64,000 nt of DNA from Helicoverpa zea (taxonomy: Eukaryota > Arthropoda > Insecta > Lepidoptera > Noctuidae), in contig NC_061466.1 of the NCBI RefSeq assembly GCF_022581195.2, forward strand, positions 2,170,001 through 2,234,000, read 5' to 3'. The position numbers and the translations under genes are program-made. Shown here piece by piece: positions 33,232-45,276 of the stretch (the stretch's first letter is position 1; the number at the start of each line of letters is the position of its first letter). Under the pieces are notes generated by a model. The model did no database searches, had not been told where the DNA came from, and was given only the letters and a program-made list of their open reading frames with translations.

Positions 33232-36200
33232 TGTGTAAATCGAAATACTATCTCATTAAATAAAACACTAAATGATTAAAGAAACTTCAAACATTTAAGA
33301 TTTTTTTTCTACTAAAAAGTCGTGTTATAAAAATCTTGTGTCACTTACAAGACAAAACAGTGATATGATCTTGATTCACGAATAACGGGAAAGTATTCAA
33401 CACTATTGTTTAAACTATATAACTGTGTCAGTTAATATAACGCTAAAGAGCACCAATTGATGTGTCATATTTGATGGAAAGCGCCCTTTTTAGACAAATT
33501 AGTAAGTGCGTGCTCATTGTATCTAGCAATGCATTGTTGGTATATTGCCTTTCAAACAGTTTTTTTTTTTTATATAGAAAGCGATGAATTATCTTCTCTT
33601 AAGTAAATAAAGTCGACTATGTGATTATAGTAAAGATTTTAACAGCCTGTTACAGATTAAAATTGAATATCTTTTTTAGTTTTTATCTATCGTAGACTGT
33701 GTATTCAGTTTTCAGGCATATTTTTGTGGTTACCCTGGGTTGCTATTGTGTTTGTTAAGAAAAACAGACTTGTAATTAATTAACAGATATTTTTAAGTTA
33801 TTTAAAATCTGACCAAAAGTTTGTATAAAAAACTACATATCTATGTTGGGATATACGCATAAATACAACTAAACCACCGCCAAAACATACTTAAATAAAA
33901 GTAAGCTTCAAGTAAAAAAGTCCCAGTTTGCATATCGGTAGGGTAAAAACCCCGATGACGGATAGCAGACATTCCATTAGGCGCAGCGACATAGGCAGTA
34001 TGGTGGCACCATTACCCAAATCTGTTTGTATACAAATCATGTCTGCGCTACGTTTGTGGACGAAATCGATGGCTTCTATTTCACGTTTGATGGGTAAGCT
34101 ACAGTTTTTTTAGCGTTAGAAATCAGTTTTAGAACACGTAATGACTTACTCATTCAGTGACATTAGATTTGGGTATCATTTCTAAATTATAAAAGTGCTT
34201 ATATTAGAGGAACCGTAAAGCGTATGGACTTTATTGCAATGCTTTGTTCTAAATCTTTAATACTTTGCCCCATTTCTGGATTAAATTATGTTTTCAGAAC
34301 ATAAAATTATTAAATATTTTAAAATAATAGTAACTCTATAAGTAGCCCGACGATGTTTCTAAGCAGTATGCTTGTCTATACAAATTATTTACTACGAGTA
34401 TCTTGTTTTAAAAATAGATTTTTTACCTAATAAAAAGTGTTTTCGACGTGACTTACAAATCCTTTGTTCATATCACGTGAAGGTTGTGTGTGACATTACA
34501 ATGTGCCTTTATAATCCCTTTTCTACGTTCTTGCCACTTGAAATTCAAGTCAAGATTGAAACTCGTAAAATTTAACGATTTTATTCCCCTTTGCCGAGGG
34601 TTAATACATTGCAGGCGTCCAAAAAAGAGGTCATAGGATACATGGGAAGCCATGAATTTAGTAGTGCATTCATTTTTCATTCCTGTAGCTTTTCCAGGTG
34701 CTTCTGAGAACTTGTAATAGAGCTCCCCCTGTACATAATTGAAAAGTTCTACGAAGGCAGATAATATTATGAAGACAACGAGGTTTTTAATACGGTATCA
34801 CACATATCAGAAAGACAAGGCCGCTAGCGAGTTTGGGTGTCTATCTGCTTGCCTGTTTGCGATAAACCTGAAAACTGCTGCACGGATTTTCATGCGGTTT
34901 TCCTCAATAAGTAGAGTAAATCATAAGAAAGATAATTATGTATGTTGTAAGGCTGCTAGGTATTGCCACGGACATAAATACACAGATATTTTCCAAGCTC
35001 ATTTATTTCCAAAAACCATGTAGGTAGCATCCGCAAACTAAAGTCTTTACGCCGCTATCCAAGTGTTAGCGTTCAAAAGATTTATGAAAACATACATCAC
35101 GGGGCGACTTGACCTCCCCTACTAATGTCTGACGAATGACACTTATAGCCAACATTATTATTTGAGGACGAGCCTAGATGGGCTTCGATAAAAACGTTGA
35201 TAAATTCTATGCCTGTTAGGGCAATGAGGTCGTTGTTTTTGTAACGTTTAAGGCGTCGGGTCATCATTCTTTTTTTGGTATTTTTGTCGAGTTCATCAAA
35301 AGGGTGTAATTTTTGCTGAATGTTTCTTAGTTGTGGTGGTTTGTGGGCTGTACTAATGTATTATCCTAAATGACACTCCAGCAGACAATATAATTAAGTA
35401 TATTTTTGTAACATTCCTTATTTACATCGCTATGAGAAAAGTATTCCGAGTTTGTTTGTAAAACTTACAAAATTGACTGAATTTTAGCTCTTTAGAACTC
35501 AAACTATTTTGAGCTCTGGAGCTATGTTCAGTCTGAATGTCTTTAAATATGTGACAAAACAAAAAAATTACATAACCATCAGAAGCGTCCAAGCCAACTA
35601 CACATCTATCACTACACATCTATCGTCCCGTCACACATTGTCACACGGACTACAAAATAAACTTAAAGCGCAAATGGTAGGGTCCATTAAAGCCACCGGT
35701 GTGTAAGGCGATAAACGTTTTCGGGATCCAGCACTAAAAACCAGTGGGTAATCGATAAGAACCATGTTTCGAGCTAAACTTAAGCTGGACTGCTGTTAAG
35801 CTGGATTTTGTGGGGATAGTCGTATGTAATGTGTATGTTACATAGTGGTTAGTGAATATGTTGATGTTAAGATTTTGTGGAAGGAAAAGGTCTGGTTTTA
35901 AAAAGGTTGTTGGGAGTTATATGTTATGGTGAAGAAGATAACTTTGCTCAAATTCTGCCGACATTGGAATATAACGTAATTTTTTCTATATTTTAACAGT
36001 TCATTGCTTTTTGGGAAGTATAAAGTAGTCCCTACCTTTAAATGAAAGCCTCTTAATCCTTTGCTATGAAGAAATGATATATATCGCACGACATGTACTT
36101 ACTATTAGTCCTGTAAAAAATTCGTTTCATAAAAGTAATAATACATTTACAACATCTGCTGAAAGAACGAATTTTATTTTTCTTGATACTTCAGAATTGA

Positions 36201-37718
36201 TGAGATTAATTATGTAGGTATACCCACACAACACTAAATACTCAAAACTACTTCTATATACAGCAGCTTCCTACTTAGGTACAGGACGGGTACCTACACT
36301 TAATGTGTTTGCGGACATCGTTTTTGCTCAAAAAGAGACTAACAGGTGCACTCTATGCATGCGTTGGCACGTTGCAACGATAATTATGGGAGAGGCTGCA
36401 GGATTAAAACCATTAAATTAAATCTTCTTGATGTTCGTAAGTGCAGAAACAATTTTTGCTGGGTTTAAAGCAAATTCGTTTTAATTTCGAAGGGATGCAC
36501 TTAAATGTTTTGGTACCTATTTCTGTTCCGTTATAAAATATCCGTTATAAAATTTATATATTTTTTTACTATTGCAATGCTGTAGAAATCATACACAGAA
36601 AATAATTGTTCGAGACAGACTGTCGTATCTTTTCGATATCGAACCCAACCCGACAATCCAATATCCATCCAGGATCCAATCCAATAGAATCAAACAACCC
36701 TTTTCTTTATGACAACTTTGTAGCTTAGGTTAATATGTTATTTAGATAGTAAAAACTTTACACTGCCGCCGCTGGTCCATACAAAAGCACCTACCCAAAA
36801 ACTCATAGCAAACCTCCGTAAAAGTTGTATCGTATCCCATATGTTTCCCATAAAAAATTTTACAGTACCTATATAGGGTGAATAATAAATGGCTAATTAC
36901 AATATAGAACGAGTTTATGATCGATACCTAATGCAAATGCGTGTTGCGTGTAACGGCATTGATCGATCTTAATGGATGCTTCTGTACGAAGGGCTGCAAC
37001 CCTTTGCTGTGTGGTCTAAGTGAAAAAGAAGTGTGTCTTCTTTTGGAAATCGGTTATAAATTCAGGGTGTAAGGGATATTTTGGATTATGTAACAAACTT
37101 TCAAATAGCAGCACCGTCAGATTCTTTTTGAGAAGTAATTGGAGGTCTATCCTTTTCTAATTTCTAAGTTTCAGTGAGTCTTTATTACTAGCATATATTT
37201 GTCAATCTATTTTATTTTCATTTGCCTGCTCCTGGACTCGTTCTCTTAAGCATGTGGCGTACGAACCGGGTTAGAACTTGGTGTTACATTTATAGGATGC
37301 TTTAAGGAGTTTCACAGGCCATCCTACTGATATTGTTTTCAGTTTGATCCAGAACACTTGTAACCGATAGAAAAATATAATAACAATGTATATAATTTTT
37401 CAGGTAACTCTCTGTAAGCTTGTCATATACACCAGACGCGTTACTGACTTTATAATATAGCTAATGGAATATAATAACGATATTACAGTTAGGTACTTGA
37501 TAAGCGTTCGTATTCACACTCTAGATAAGTGATTTAAATTAAGTTTTCCTCTGTTATTGAAAAAAGACTTTTGATCATGATTAAAACTACGATCGACACC
37601 GTTAGGGGTAGATGTAAGGATGGTGTAAGTTAGGCAGAAAAAAACATTTTGCAAAAGAACAAACTTTTACTCCACAATTAACAAAGAAAACAACAAACAA
37701 ATAGCTACAACGTATACG
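33232..37718. other. Intergenic region between genes C and B (4.5 kb)
   Basis: No gene recognised. Degraded RTE-like LINE material lies at about 34840-34930 ('actgctgcacggattttcat'). A more GC-balanced patch at 33930-34100 is open in one frame for 61 codons without a known domain. The rest is AT-rich unique sequence that should include the gene B promoter and the gene C 3'UTR. Confidence 0.45.
34840..34930 (+). repeat. RTE-like LINE tail fragment
   Basis: Contains 'aaaactgctgcacggatttt' and 'catgcggttttcctcaataa', a pattern typical of RTE-type 3' ends in Lepidoptera. Confidence 0.5.
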
Positions 37719-40700
37719 CTATCTTTGTCTATTCAGGTCCAATAAAACGCCTAATACAGAAAGTGGACAATCGTTGGCTTTCTCACAAAAGTCTGGGTCC
37801 AATAACTCAGTGTACGTCATACCCATTTCTTCGATAAAGTCTCGTTCATGCAGCGGCGCTCTGAAATAAAAATAATTTATGAGAGCTACCTCCAGGGAGC
37901 TGAGGATTTGTCTCGGATGTTTGTTGAGTGGAAGAACTGGTTAGATGCACCTGCTTTGAAGAATATTGTGTTTTTTGAGTGGATGACGATGTTGACGTAA
38001 AGGATGATTGGAGTCTTGTTTCAGATGATGTTAAAATATATCCCACCAAAAACATTAAATGTAAAAAAAAGCCAATCCTCTACACAATTCCTCCACCGTA
38101 AAAAGTTTTGAGATCGCATAGAAGCCAAGTCCTGTTCAACTTTATTTGTAATAATAAATCAATATTTTGTCACTATATCAATAGTTTCGTTCACTTTACA
38201 ATAATATTGACTTGGCCATGAGCACAATAAACTACAAATATAATACAGCATATCTTGGAGAGGTGAAAGTCAAACATGAAGTTTAATATCACAGAATTAA
38301 ATACTTTTAGTTTATTCAATTGTTACTCAATGACCGACAGTCAGTATCATCCAACATCAATGAACTGCACATGTCCTATGGCGCATGTTTAGTCCATGGT
38401 GATCTCAAATTCCAATCAGTGCATAATCAGTCCAATCGTAAAATCATGTCCATATAGAATTTATCAATTCAATGGTATTTACACATTATTTCAAGGAGCG
38501 ACTTTTAACTTGTGCTCATGGCCAAGACAATATTATTGTAATGTGAACAAAACTATTGATATAGTCACAAAATATTGATTTATTATTATAAATAAAGTTG
38601 AACAGGACTTGGCTTCTATGCGATCTCAAAACTTTTTACGGTGGAGGAATTGCGTAGAGGATTGGCTTTTTTTTTACATTTAATGTTTTTGGTGGGATCT
38701 GATTTATTTTTTGTAGGTCTCTTTCTTCTCTAAGTATACAGGGTGTGTCGTTCACAATCACATTAAATCCTATCGCATATACTTTATGGTATTGTATGGC
38801 GAATTGTAAAAAAAATAGCCCAATCCATTCAGTGGTTTAGCCACAAGAGTCATTTTTCGTTTTTATAATTTACAACATCATGTGTAAAGCAGAGATAAAG
38901 TTAGGAGTATCGAATGTTTTGAGCTGTCAGTTTTCAAGGGAGAATGTCAGTTGTTTGTAATGACTGACTTTTATATGGTGTTCTAATTTTCGCACATTTT
39001 TATTCTATTTACTTTGTTTGAAAATTTTTTTTTTTTTATTTTGACGTATTTTTATTTGTTTTAATCGACATATATTAACCAGTATATTAAGGCATTTCAT
39101 TTAATGTGATTGTGAACGACACACCCGATAAAACAAATTAAATTAACTTACATGCAACTAACTAAATATATGTATAACAAACTAAATACGTACACCTAAA
39201 GTAGTAAGTAAACAACATTTTTTAAAAATAAACTATAAAATTTCGAAATTGTTGAATTTTTGAATCGATTTATTTCAGAGGTAGATGGCGCTATAACATG
39301 AAATTATTTGTTTTTTTTTTAAGTACTACTTATACTAAGCTATGTAACGAAACCATAGCGCGATTTAGACCAGCACAACGCCATCTATCGAGCGAGCATG
39401 CAGTATTTATCGCACTGCATTAATATGAAATATTTTATCATTATTCATTTCATTTTAACCTAGCTTTTTTATTCATATGTATGTATATTTAATACATGAT
39501 AACAATATACCACACTACGTAACAATAAAACAAATACATTTTTTACATAAATAAATAACAAAGTTATCAATGCAGTCAAAATTCAGACACAATGTTCTTG
39601 AAAAACCGCAAATATAAATTTGTTTCCTATTTTTTATTAAGTTTTAAGGTTTTTATAATTTTCCCTTTATATGTAGCTAATAACCTATCTTGGTGCCAAA
39701 TTTGAAGGTTCTAAGTTTGCTAGAAGTACCTTAGACTTTTGATGATCGGTCAGTGAGTCAGTGACAAAATGGTGTAACTTTGATCGCTCATAACTCGTAA
39801 ACTATTTATTCAAATGTCTTGTAATTTTGAGACTGAGCTTGTTCTAATACTTACTCTTGGTCATCGAAAACCTAAACTTCTAGCTTTGTTCACATGGAAG
39901 ATACAGGGGGCTGAAATAGCCGCGAAACGCTTCGAGAAAAGATGGTACGGCCGTGCCCGCTTTGCTCGAGTCTTGGCTGGGGCACTGCCGTGCCCTCAGA
40001 TTTTTCAGACATTTGGAATTTCAAGATTTAATTTTTGCCAGCTCAAATTATATACGAAACTGGTGGCTAGAAATATTTCTCAAAACCTTTTTATTCTTGT
40101 GATAACGTACAAAACTCACAAAACGAGATCCTTAGAGAAACTATGAATCGATTTCGATTTCCACATACACATCATTATCGTGATGCCCCCAAGATACTCG
40201 ACCGATAGTTTGATCAAGATCATATATCAGTATGGAGATGAATGGTAGTGCACAAATTATACCAATCAGGTATCCGGCCAATATCGATTTCCTTCAAAAT
40301 AATCTGTCGGCCAACCATCGAAGCAACTATGGGCCGACAGTTTAGGCCGAGATTGGGCCGAGCGCGGGCGAGCTACAATTTAAGGAAATACTGGTTTTAT
40401 ACAAAAGAGGTATCTCAATACAAGTTGTAATTTAAATAATGTTCCTCATAACGTATAATAGTAGCTAGTGTCACCAGCTGTTTCTACTTACGGACTATGA
40501 ATAGTTTATAGCCGATTATTCTATCGTTACTAGCTAAATTGTGGAGAAACGCAGCTGCTGGCTTACTACAATACCGTCTGTTTGAATCTTTGTTTAACTT
40601 TACTTTGCTTTTTAAAACTACGAATATGTTCAGCTAAAGGAGTAGGTATTTGCGAGGTTGTTTAATAGCAGGGTGACTGGTGACGATCTATTTTGATCCA

Positions 40701-43700
40701 AGGTATTAAATTAGCAACAATAATAATCAATCACTCAAAAAACAGGCATTTACCATCTTGATTGTTGAATTTTTACATTAGAAATTGGTCAAGACGCCTC
40801 GGTATCTGAAAAGACAGAGTATAGAACGTCAAAGCTAAGGCTCTGCTTAACTCGTCAGTGAAACAATTCTGAGGTTACAGAAACTGTCTTGTTTTTCCTT
40901 TTCAGGTAAACATTTATTCGGCCAACTTCTATAAATTCTGTACGTAGCAGGTTTTGGCACCTCGGTACCAAAAAGGCGCTCTTATGATACATTGCCAACT
41001 ACTGTTTCTATGATATATTATTTTCTTAGTTTCTTCATGTCTTTTTTCATTTCGAATGTATCAAAATTCAAATGTGTCCTACGTTAAAAAGTTCAATGAC
41101 CTCTAGTACCGAACTATGGACGATCTAAACAAGACACGTCTATTTACAACTAACTACGATATCATGACGTCATCCTCTAATTTCCCACACACAATACCAC
41201 TTACGAAACTTTAAAGGGAATTTTAACAATGAAAACAGCCTACGCGACTCACCACCGACGGGATACCACGAACTTGGCAAAACACGCCAAATGTTTGACA
41301 CCTCATCCATTGCTCGCTTGAAAGAACAATAGAAAATTGTCGTGCCAACAAAGGGGGTGATGTATGTAGTACAAGAGGGGATTTTCAAGTAATGAGGCTT
41401 AGTGATTCTACTCCCATACTCCCTGAAGATAATATTATGACGTAATCCAGCGACGTATAAACGTCACGTATACGGATTATAAGGCAATTAGAGGGATACG
41501 AACATTCAGCAATGATGCGGTTATCTTACACCAGTTATTATATACGAATTTGAATAATGGATGCGTATTTTAAGGTTATTGTGATCAGGAGAGTAAGTGA
41601 ACGATTAGAGGGAAATATGTGTTTACTGAAAATGCGAGTATAAGGATTGAAAACACGTGTAAGAATTTGATAAGATTAAGTTCAGATAATTCTACTCAGT
41701 TTATATTCCTGATTTGCATTAAAGTAAGGAATATTTGTTTTCAACAAAAATTGAATTTCTAAAAAGCAAATTAAAAATAGAGTCTGTGTCTAGTGGATCC
41801 AGCGAAGTTTCTTTCGCCACTAACTTCTAGACCGAATTCTAAGGAAAAAAAATTATATACTTACGTGAACATAGCTCTCAGTATGTCATGAACTAGGGAT
41901 TTCCCTTTTGGCGCCAAACTCTGTCGGGCTTCACATATCGTCCTTATGACGCATGCGCGGCCATTCATGTTGCGTCTGAAATATTAGATATTTTTTTTAA
42001 TGAAGGTGTTCAGTTCTATTGTAGTAGTCGTTCTACAGTTGTAGTTGTATCTACTGTACAAAGTACGTATATAGCGTCTACCAACGAGGTATACTTCCCA
42101 CAACCAATAACCATCACTTATAAAAAAAAAGTCAGAAAAAACTTTTGAGCCTTCAAATACTAAAACTGGTCTAGCTATCTATTGTATTTATTTGCTAAAC
42201 TCAAACAAAATATGATACTATACCCCGAATATCTAATAAAGATGGAGTTTTATGATTGACTTTTTTTTCTAAAAATCTGTTGGGTGATTACCATAGCACT
42301 CGCCATTTTAGCGGCTAAAACTGTTTAGTCCGATTTGATCGCAATTTTTTTGTCGAATGGTCAACAAACAACTGCCGATCGCGAAAGCTACCAAAATGGA
42401 CGACCTGATCCATAAGACCAAAGACTTCATTATACTTACTGCTGAAACATACTCTCCAAAGTCTCCCAAATCTCTTTCTTCTGACGATGATGAAGCTTCC
42501 TCCGCAAATGTGAGCTGATAATTGTATGGTCTGGCAGCATGTAAACCAGCTCGGCTTCTACTACCACGTACCAGCCTGATGGTGCGTGTGTCATGAACGT
42601 TTTTACTACTGATGTTGTTACCTGGAAATATTGTTAGCAGTACCTACATTAACGTAGATGTCGATATTTAAAGACTATTTGATGAAAGGAACTGCAGATA
42701 GAATTGTAATAGATTTAGTTTTATTAAGCTTTTTCAAAGCGGAGAGGTGTGGAGAAGTTTTTCATAACCAATAGAATATCTTTAATCAAACATCTCATCT
42801 CCACCCACACAGTAGCATCCCTGAGAGGCATTCTATTGGTTGCTTAATAACTTCTCCTGTCTTCTCTGCTTTGGAGTAGATAGAGCACTAGAATTAAGGT
42901 CTTCCTAGATTCGTTTGATATGAGCGTGATGGCGAACAATACCTTAGAATATTATCGACCTAAATGCCTTATAGACGTAACGTAAGGCCTTAACATCTTT
43001 CAAAGATCGACTTCATCAAAATAATCAATGTATTTACCCAAATCTAAAGTGATTGGCAGTCTTGAATAACTCTACCTGCTTCAAGCAACTTGTCAAAATA
43101 ACGTTAGTTGCCCAAAAACTAAGTTTTGGCGCCCAAATGAACTTGGAGTAAGTACGTGACGCTTCGTTAGACTAAAAGATTTGTTCTGTCCGTGTTAGTG
43201 TTACTTCAGAAGTTATTTGTAGTCATTAAATCTTTCAGCATCTACTGTTTTAGGGAAGTTGCAGTGAGATATTACTTTGTTGACTTTGTGTGAGAAGATG
43301 TGATAGTATATGTAAATGTCAGTGTAAGTGTTAATCTAAAGGAAAGGCAAAAAAAAAAACCTTGACCGGATCTTGTACATAATATTTGTAAAATAGAGGT
43401 GTCACCCCTTTTTTTTTAAATATTTTTTGCTTGTAGCTTGCTGTCTTATTATAATTTTAGTTAAAATCTTATTATTTGTCCACATTCCTCATTAGGAATA
43501 CTAGTAAAAATTATAATATTTGTACTAATTTTGACACAGGACCGTACGTCATTCGCCACTCTATTAGAGCAATGCTAATCCCCAAACCACAAAAAAAAGT
43601 GTTAATCACAAATGTACACGAATTTATTTACTAGATTTTGTGGGGGAAAACCAGTTATTCAAATTTTATTGTTATTAGTTTCTTATTTTATTTAAATGTT

Positions 43701-45276
43701 GATAATTATTCGTTCATAACCTTAGTATCACCTTGGTAATTATGTATTGCATTCACGTATGACCAAAAATAGAAATGGCCGTTTCTGCACAATAGACTTT
43801 TGTTCATAGTTGATTCAATAAATCTTGATTGTATTAAATTTTAACAATTAAGTCAATAGCCAAGCCAACATTGGACAATCAAAGCCTCTCAACAATATCT
43901 GTACGAACAAATGCGCAAGGAGTCAAATATCTCCAAGATTGCAAAGGTTATTTCAATTTGGCGCCAACTGCATACCACCTACTTCACCTTTTGACATTAA
44001 CGAAACTTAACATTAAAATTCCAAGTGCTACGGGCACAATTTTAATCTACCCAAATGGAGTTATTAAAGTTGCCTCGAAGTGGCTGTAAAGTTGCAGTCT
44101 TGTCTTACAAATGGGGTCTTGCATGCATCCTTGCAATTCTTCCATGTTATGGAAGCACGTGCCTTCGTGAACACAATCTTGTATTCAGCCGTTGTAAGGG
44201 TAGTATTACATTGACAAAATATCTTGGTCTAACATAGGAACATTTTTGCATTAGACCACCCTACGACTTTATAGAATGTAATGTGGATGTTGTGCCATCA
44301 AGATTTGATTGTAATGATATTTAAATAACAAAATCTGCAGATATTATATCAAGAATAATTCAAATGACAATGACTTTACTTATGCTATAGTTATCGGCAC
44401 GAATCTTGAGCTCTGACCTACATCTGGGCAGAAGTGATTTATTAGCAAAGAACCAATCCCGAGTGACGGCTATGACGCGATGCACTACGGGCCAATCACC
44501 GCTTTAGCCCGCCCCCGCGCCTCACTTCATACCACAAAAGGGACCCAATAAATTACTTTTGCACAGGTGAAGGTCAGAGCTCAAGATTCGTGCCGATAAC
44601 TATAATTGATCATTTGAATATCACATTTAAGTTACCTATGTATACGACTGTTTTAGTGTTGAAGAGGTAAAGTATACATACCGTTTTATAAAATATCTGA
44701 ATGATACATTACGTTTTGACTGATACACAAGGTGAAACAGGTGCGGGATAAAATTAATGGGTGGAAATATGAATTGTTAACATGTGTACAATTGTGCACA
44801 GTCGAGTGAAATTAATTAGGGACGGTTGAAAAATATTAAATTGCATTTTTAAATGATGTACAAAAGGTTTGAGCACATTTTGAAATTTTAATGTTCTTTA
44901 TCGACTACAAATTGTCAAAGTAGAATTTGTGAAAATACTTAGAAAATTAGCTCTCTTTTACATGAATGGCAGAAGTAGCAATTAAATTATTTTACAAATG
45001 ATTTATCTCAAATTCATCTTTAATATTTATTGATAGTTAAATTATTTATTTGGCACAAGAATACGCAATGATATTGATAGAGAAAAATAACAATGTTTCA
45101 ATACTTACAGAACAAGCAGATCCTGGAGGAAAAGCAAGATGGCGCCGCTTTCTCACGGAAACTAAGGAAGTCCTTACATTGGGACATTGTTCTTTCACCG
45201 TAGAATTCACTGAAGAGTCACTTGATACATTACCCACTAATATACATACTAGGAACAAATATTTACTTAAATCCAT
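37719..45276 (-). CDS. DM4/DM12-family secreted protein, gene C
   Basis: Exons 45276..45109, 42621..42440, 41975..41865, 37860..37719 on the minus strand; 603 bases, 200 aa plus TAG. Exon 1: signal peptide (MDLSKYLFLVCILVGNVSS), then VRKRR and HLAFPPGSACS. Exon 2: KTFMTHAPSGWYVVVEAELV and a basic helix HLRRKLHHRQKKEIWETLES. Exon 3: NMNGRACVIRTICEARQSL, the C-x(5)-C core. Exon 4: the C-terminus FCEKANDCPLSVLGVLLDLN. Intron phases 0, 2, 2 equal those of A, B and D. The 111-bp third exon is conserved and exons 2 and 3 closely match gene D. The gene is stretched by repeat-laden introns, the last being 4.0 kb. Cysteines are fewer than in gene A: the CAGC pair of exon 2 is missing. Function unknown; predicted secreted. 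Confidence 0.86.
38040..38698. mobile_element. Foldback (long inverted repeat) element
   Basis: The left arm 38040-38227 starts 'atcccaccaaaaacatt' and ends 'cttggccatgagcacaa'. The right arm 38510-38698 is its near-exact reverse complement, 188 against 189 bases. The 282-base loop has no coding signature. The termini 'atcccacc' match those of the palindrome at 53317, and both are followed by 't-catttatttttTgta'-like sequence, so the two belong to one family of non-autonomous elements. Confidence 0.8.
38741..39126. mobile_element. TIR element / MITE (386 bp)
   Basis: Perfect 28-bp terminal inverted repeats start 'gggtgtgtcgttcac' (38741-38768 and 39099-39126). The interior is AT-rich with no coding capacity, so it is non-autonomous. 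A target-site duplication is not obvious. Confidence 0.8.
39655..40010 (+). repeat. Interspersed repeat, copy 1
   Basis: Contains 'tcggtcagtgagtcagtgac', 'taactttgatcgctcataac' and 'tttgctcgagtcttggctgg' followed by 'ggcactgccgtgccct'. A diverged relative at 53940-54295 shows the same order: 'gtgagtcagtcagtcagtga', then 'gctcgaacttggcggacaca' and 'ctgccgtgtgtct'. Element class not recognised. Confidence 0.55.
42733..42877. mobile_element. Small MITE in gene C intron 1
   Basis: Inverted repeat of about 46 bases per arm, imperfect: left 'tcaaagcggagaggtgtgga', ending 'aaccaatagaat'; right 'attctattggtt', ending 'cttctctgctttggagt'. The loop is about 50 bases. Non-coding. Confidence 0.65.
42878..45108. 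other. Remainder of gene C intron 1
   Basis: AT-rich intronic sequence around the MITE at 44386-44604. Two overlapping open frames at 43871-44237 (+) have no recognisable domain and one runs into simple sequence, so they are not called as genes. Confidence 0.4.
44386..44604. mobile_element. MITE (219 bp) with GC-rich core in gene C intron 1
   Basis: Terminal inverted repeats 'tatagttatcggcacgaatc' at each end continue into 'ttgagctctgacct' and then imperfectly inward. The core has 'gcgatgcactacgggccaat' and 'agcccgcccccgcgcctcac', far more GC-rich than its surroundings. I recognise this as a common lepidopteran MITE type. TA repeats lie at both edges. Confidence 0.75.

Larger units (their letters stand above)
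37861..41864. other. Gene C intron 3 (4.0 kb), rich in mobile elements
   Basis: Holds the foldback element 38040-38698, the TIR element 38741-39126 and an interspersed repeat at about 39655-40010. The remainder, about 40140-41864, is AT-rich and without recognisable genes. Confidence 0.55.

Noticed and set aside
32921..33238. Open frame of 105 codons on +
   Set aside because: Antisense shadow of gene B exon 1, which has the signal peptide and LSRRKR motif on the minus strand.
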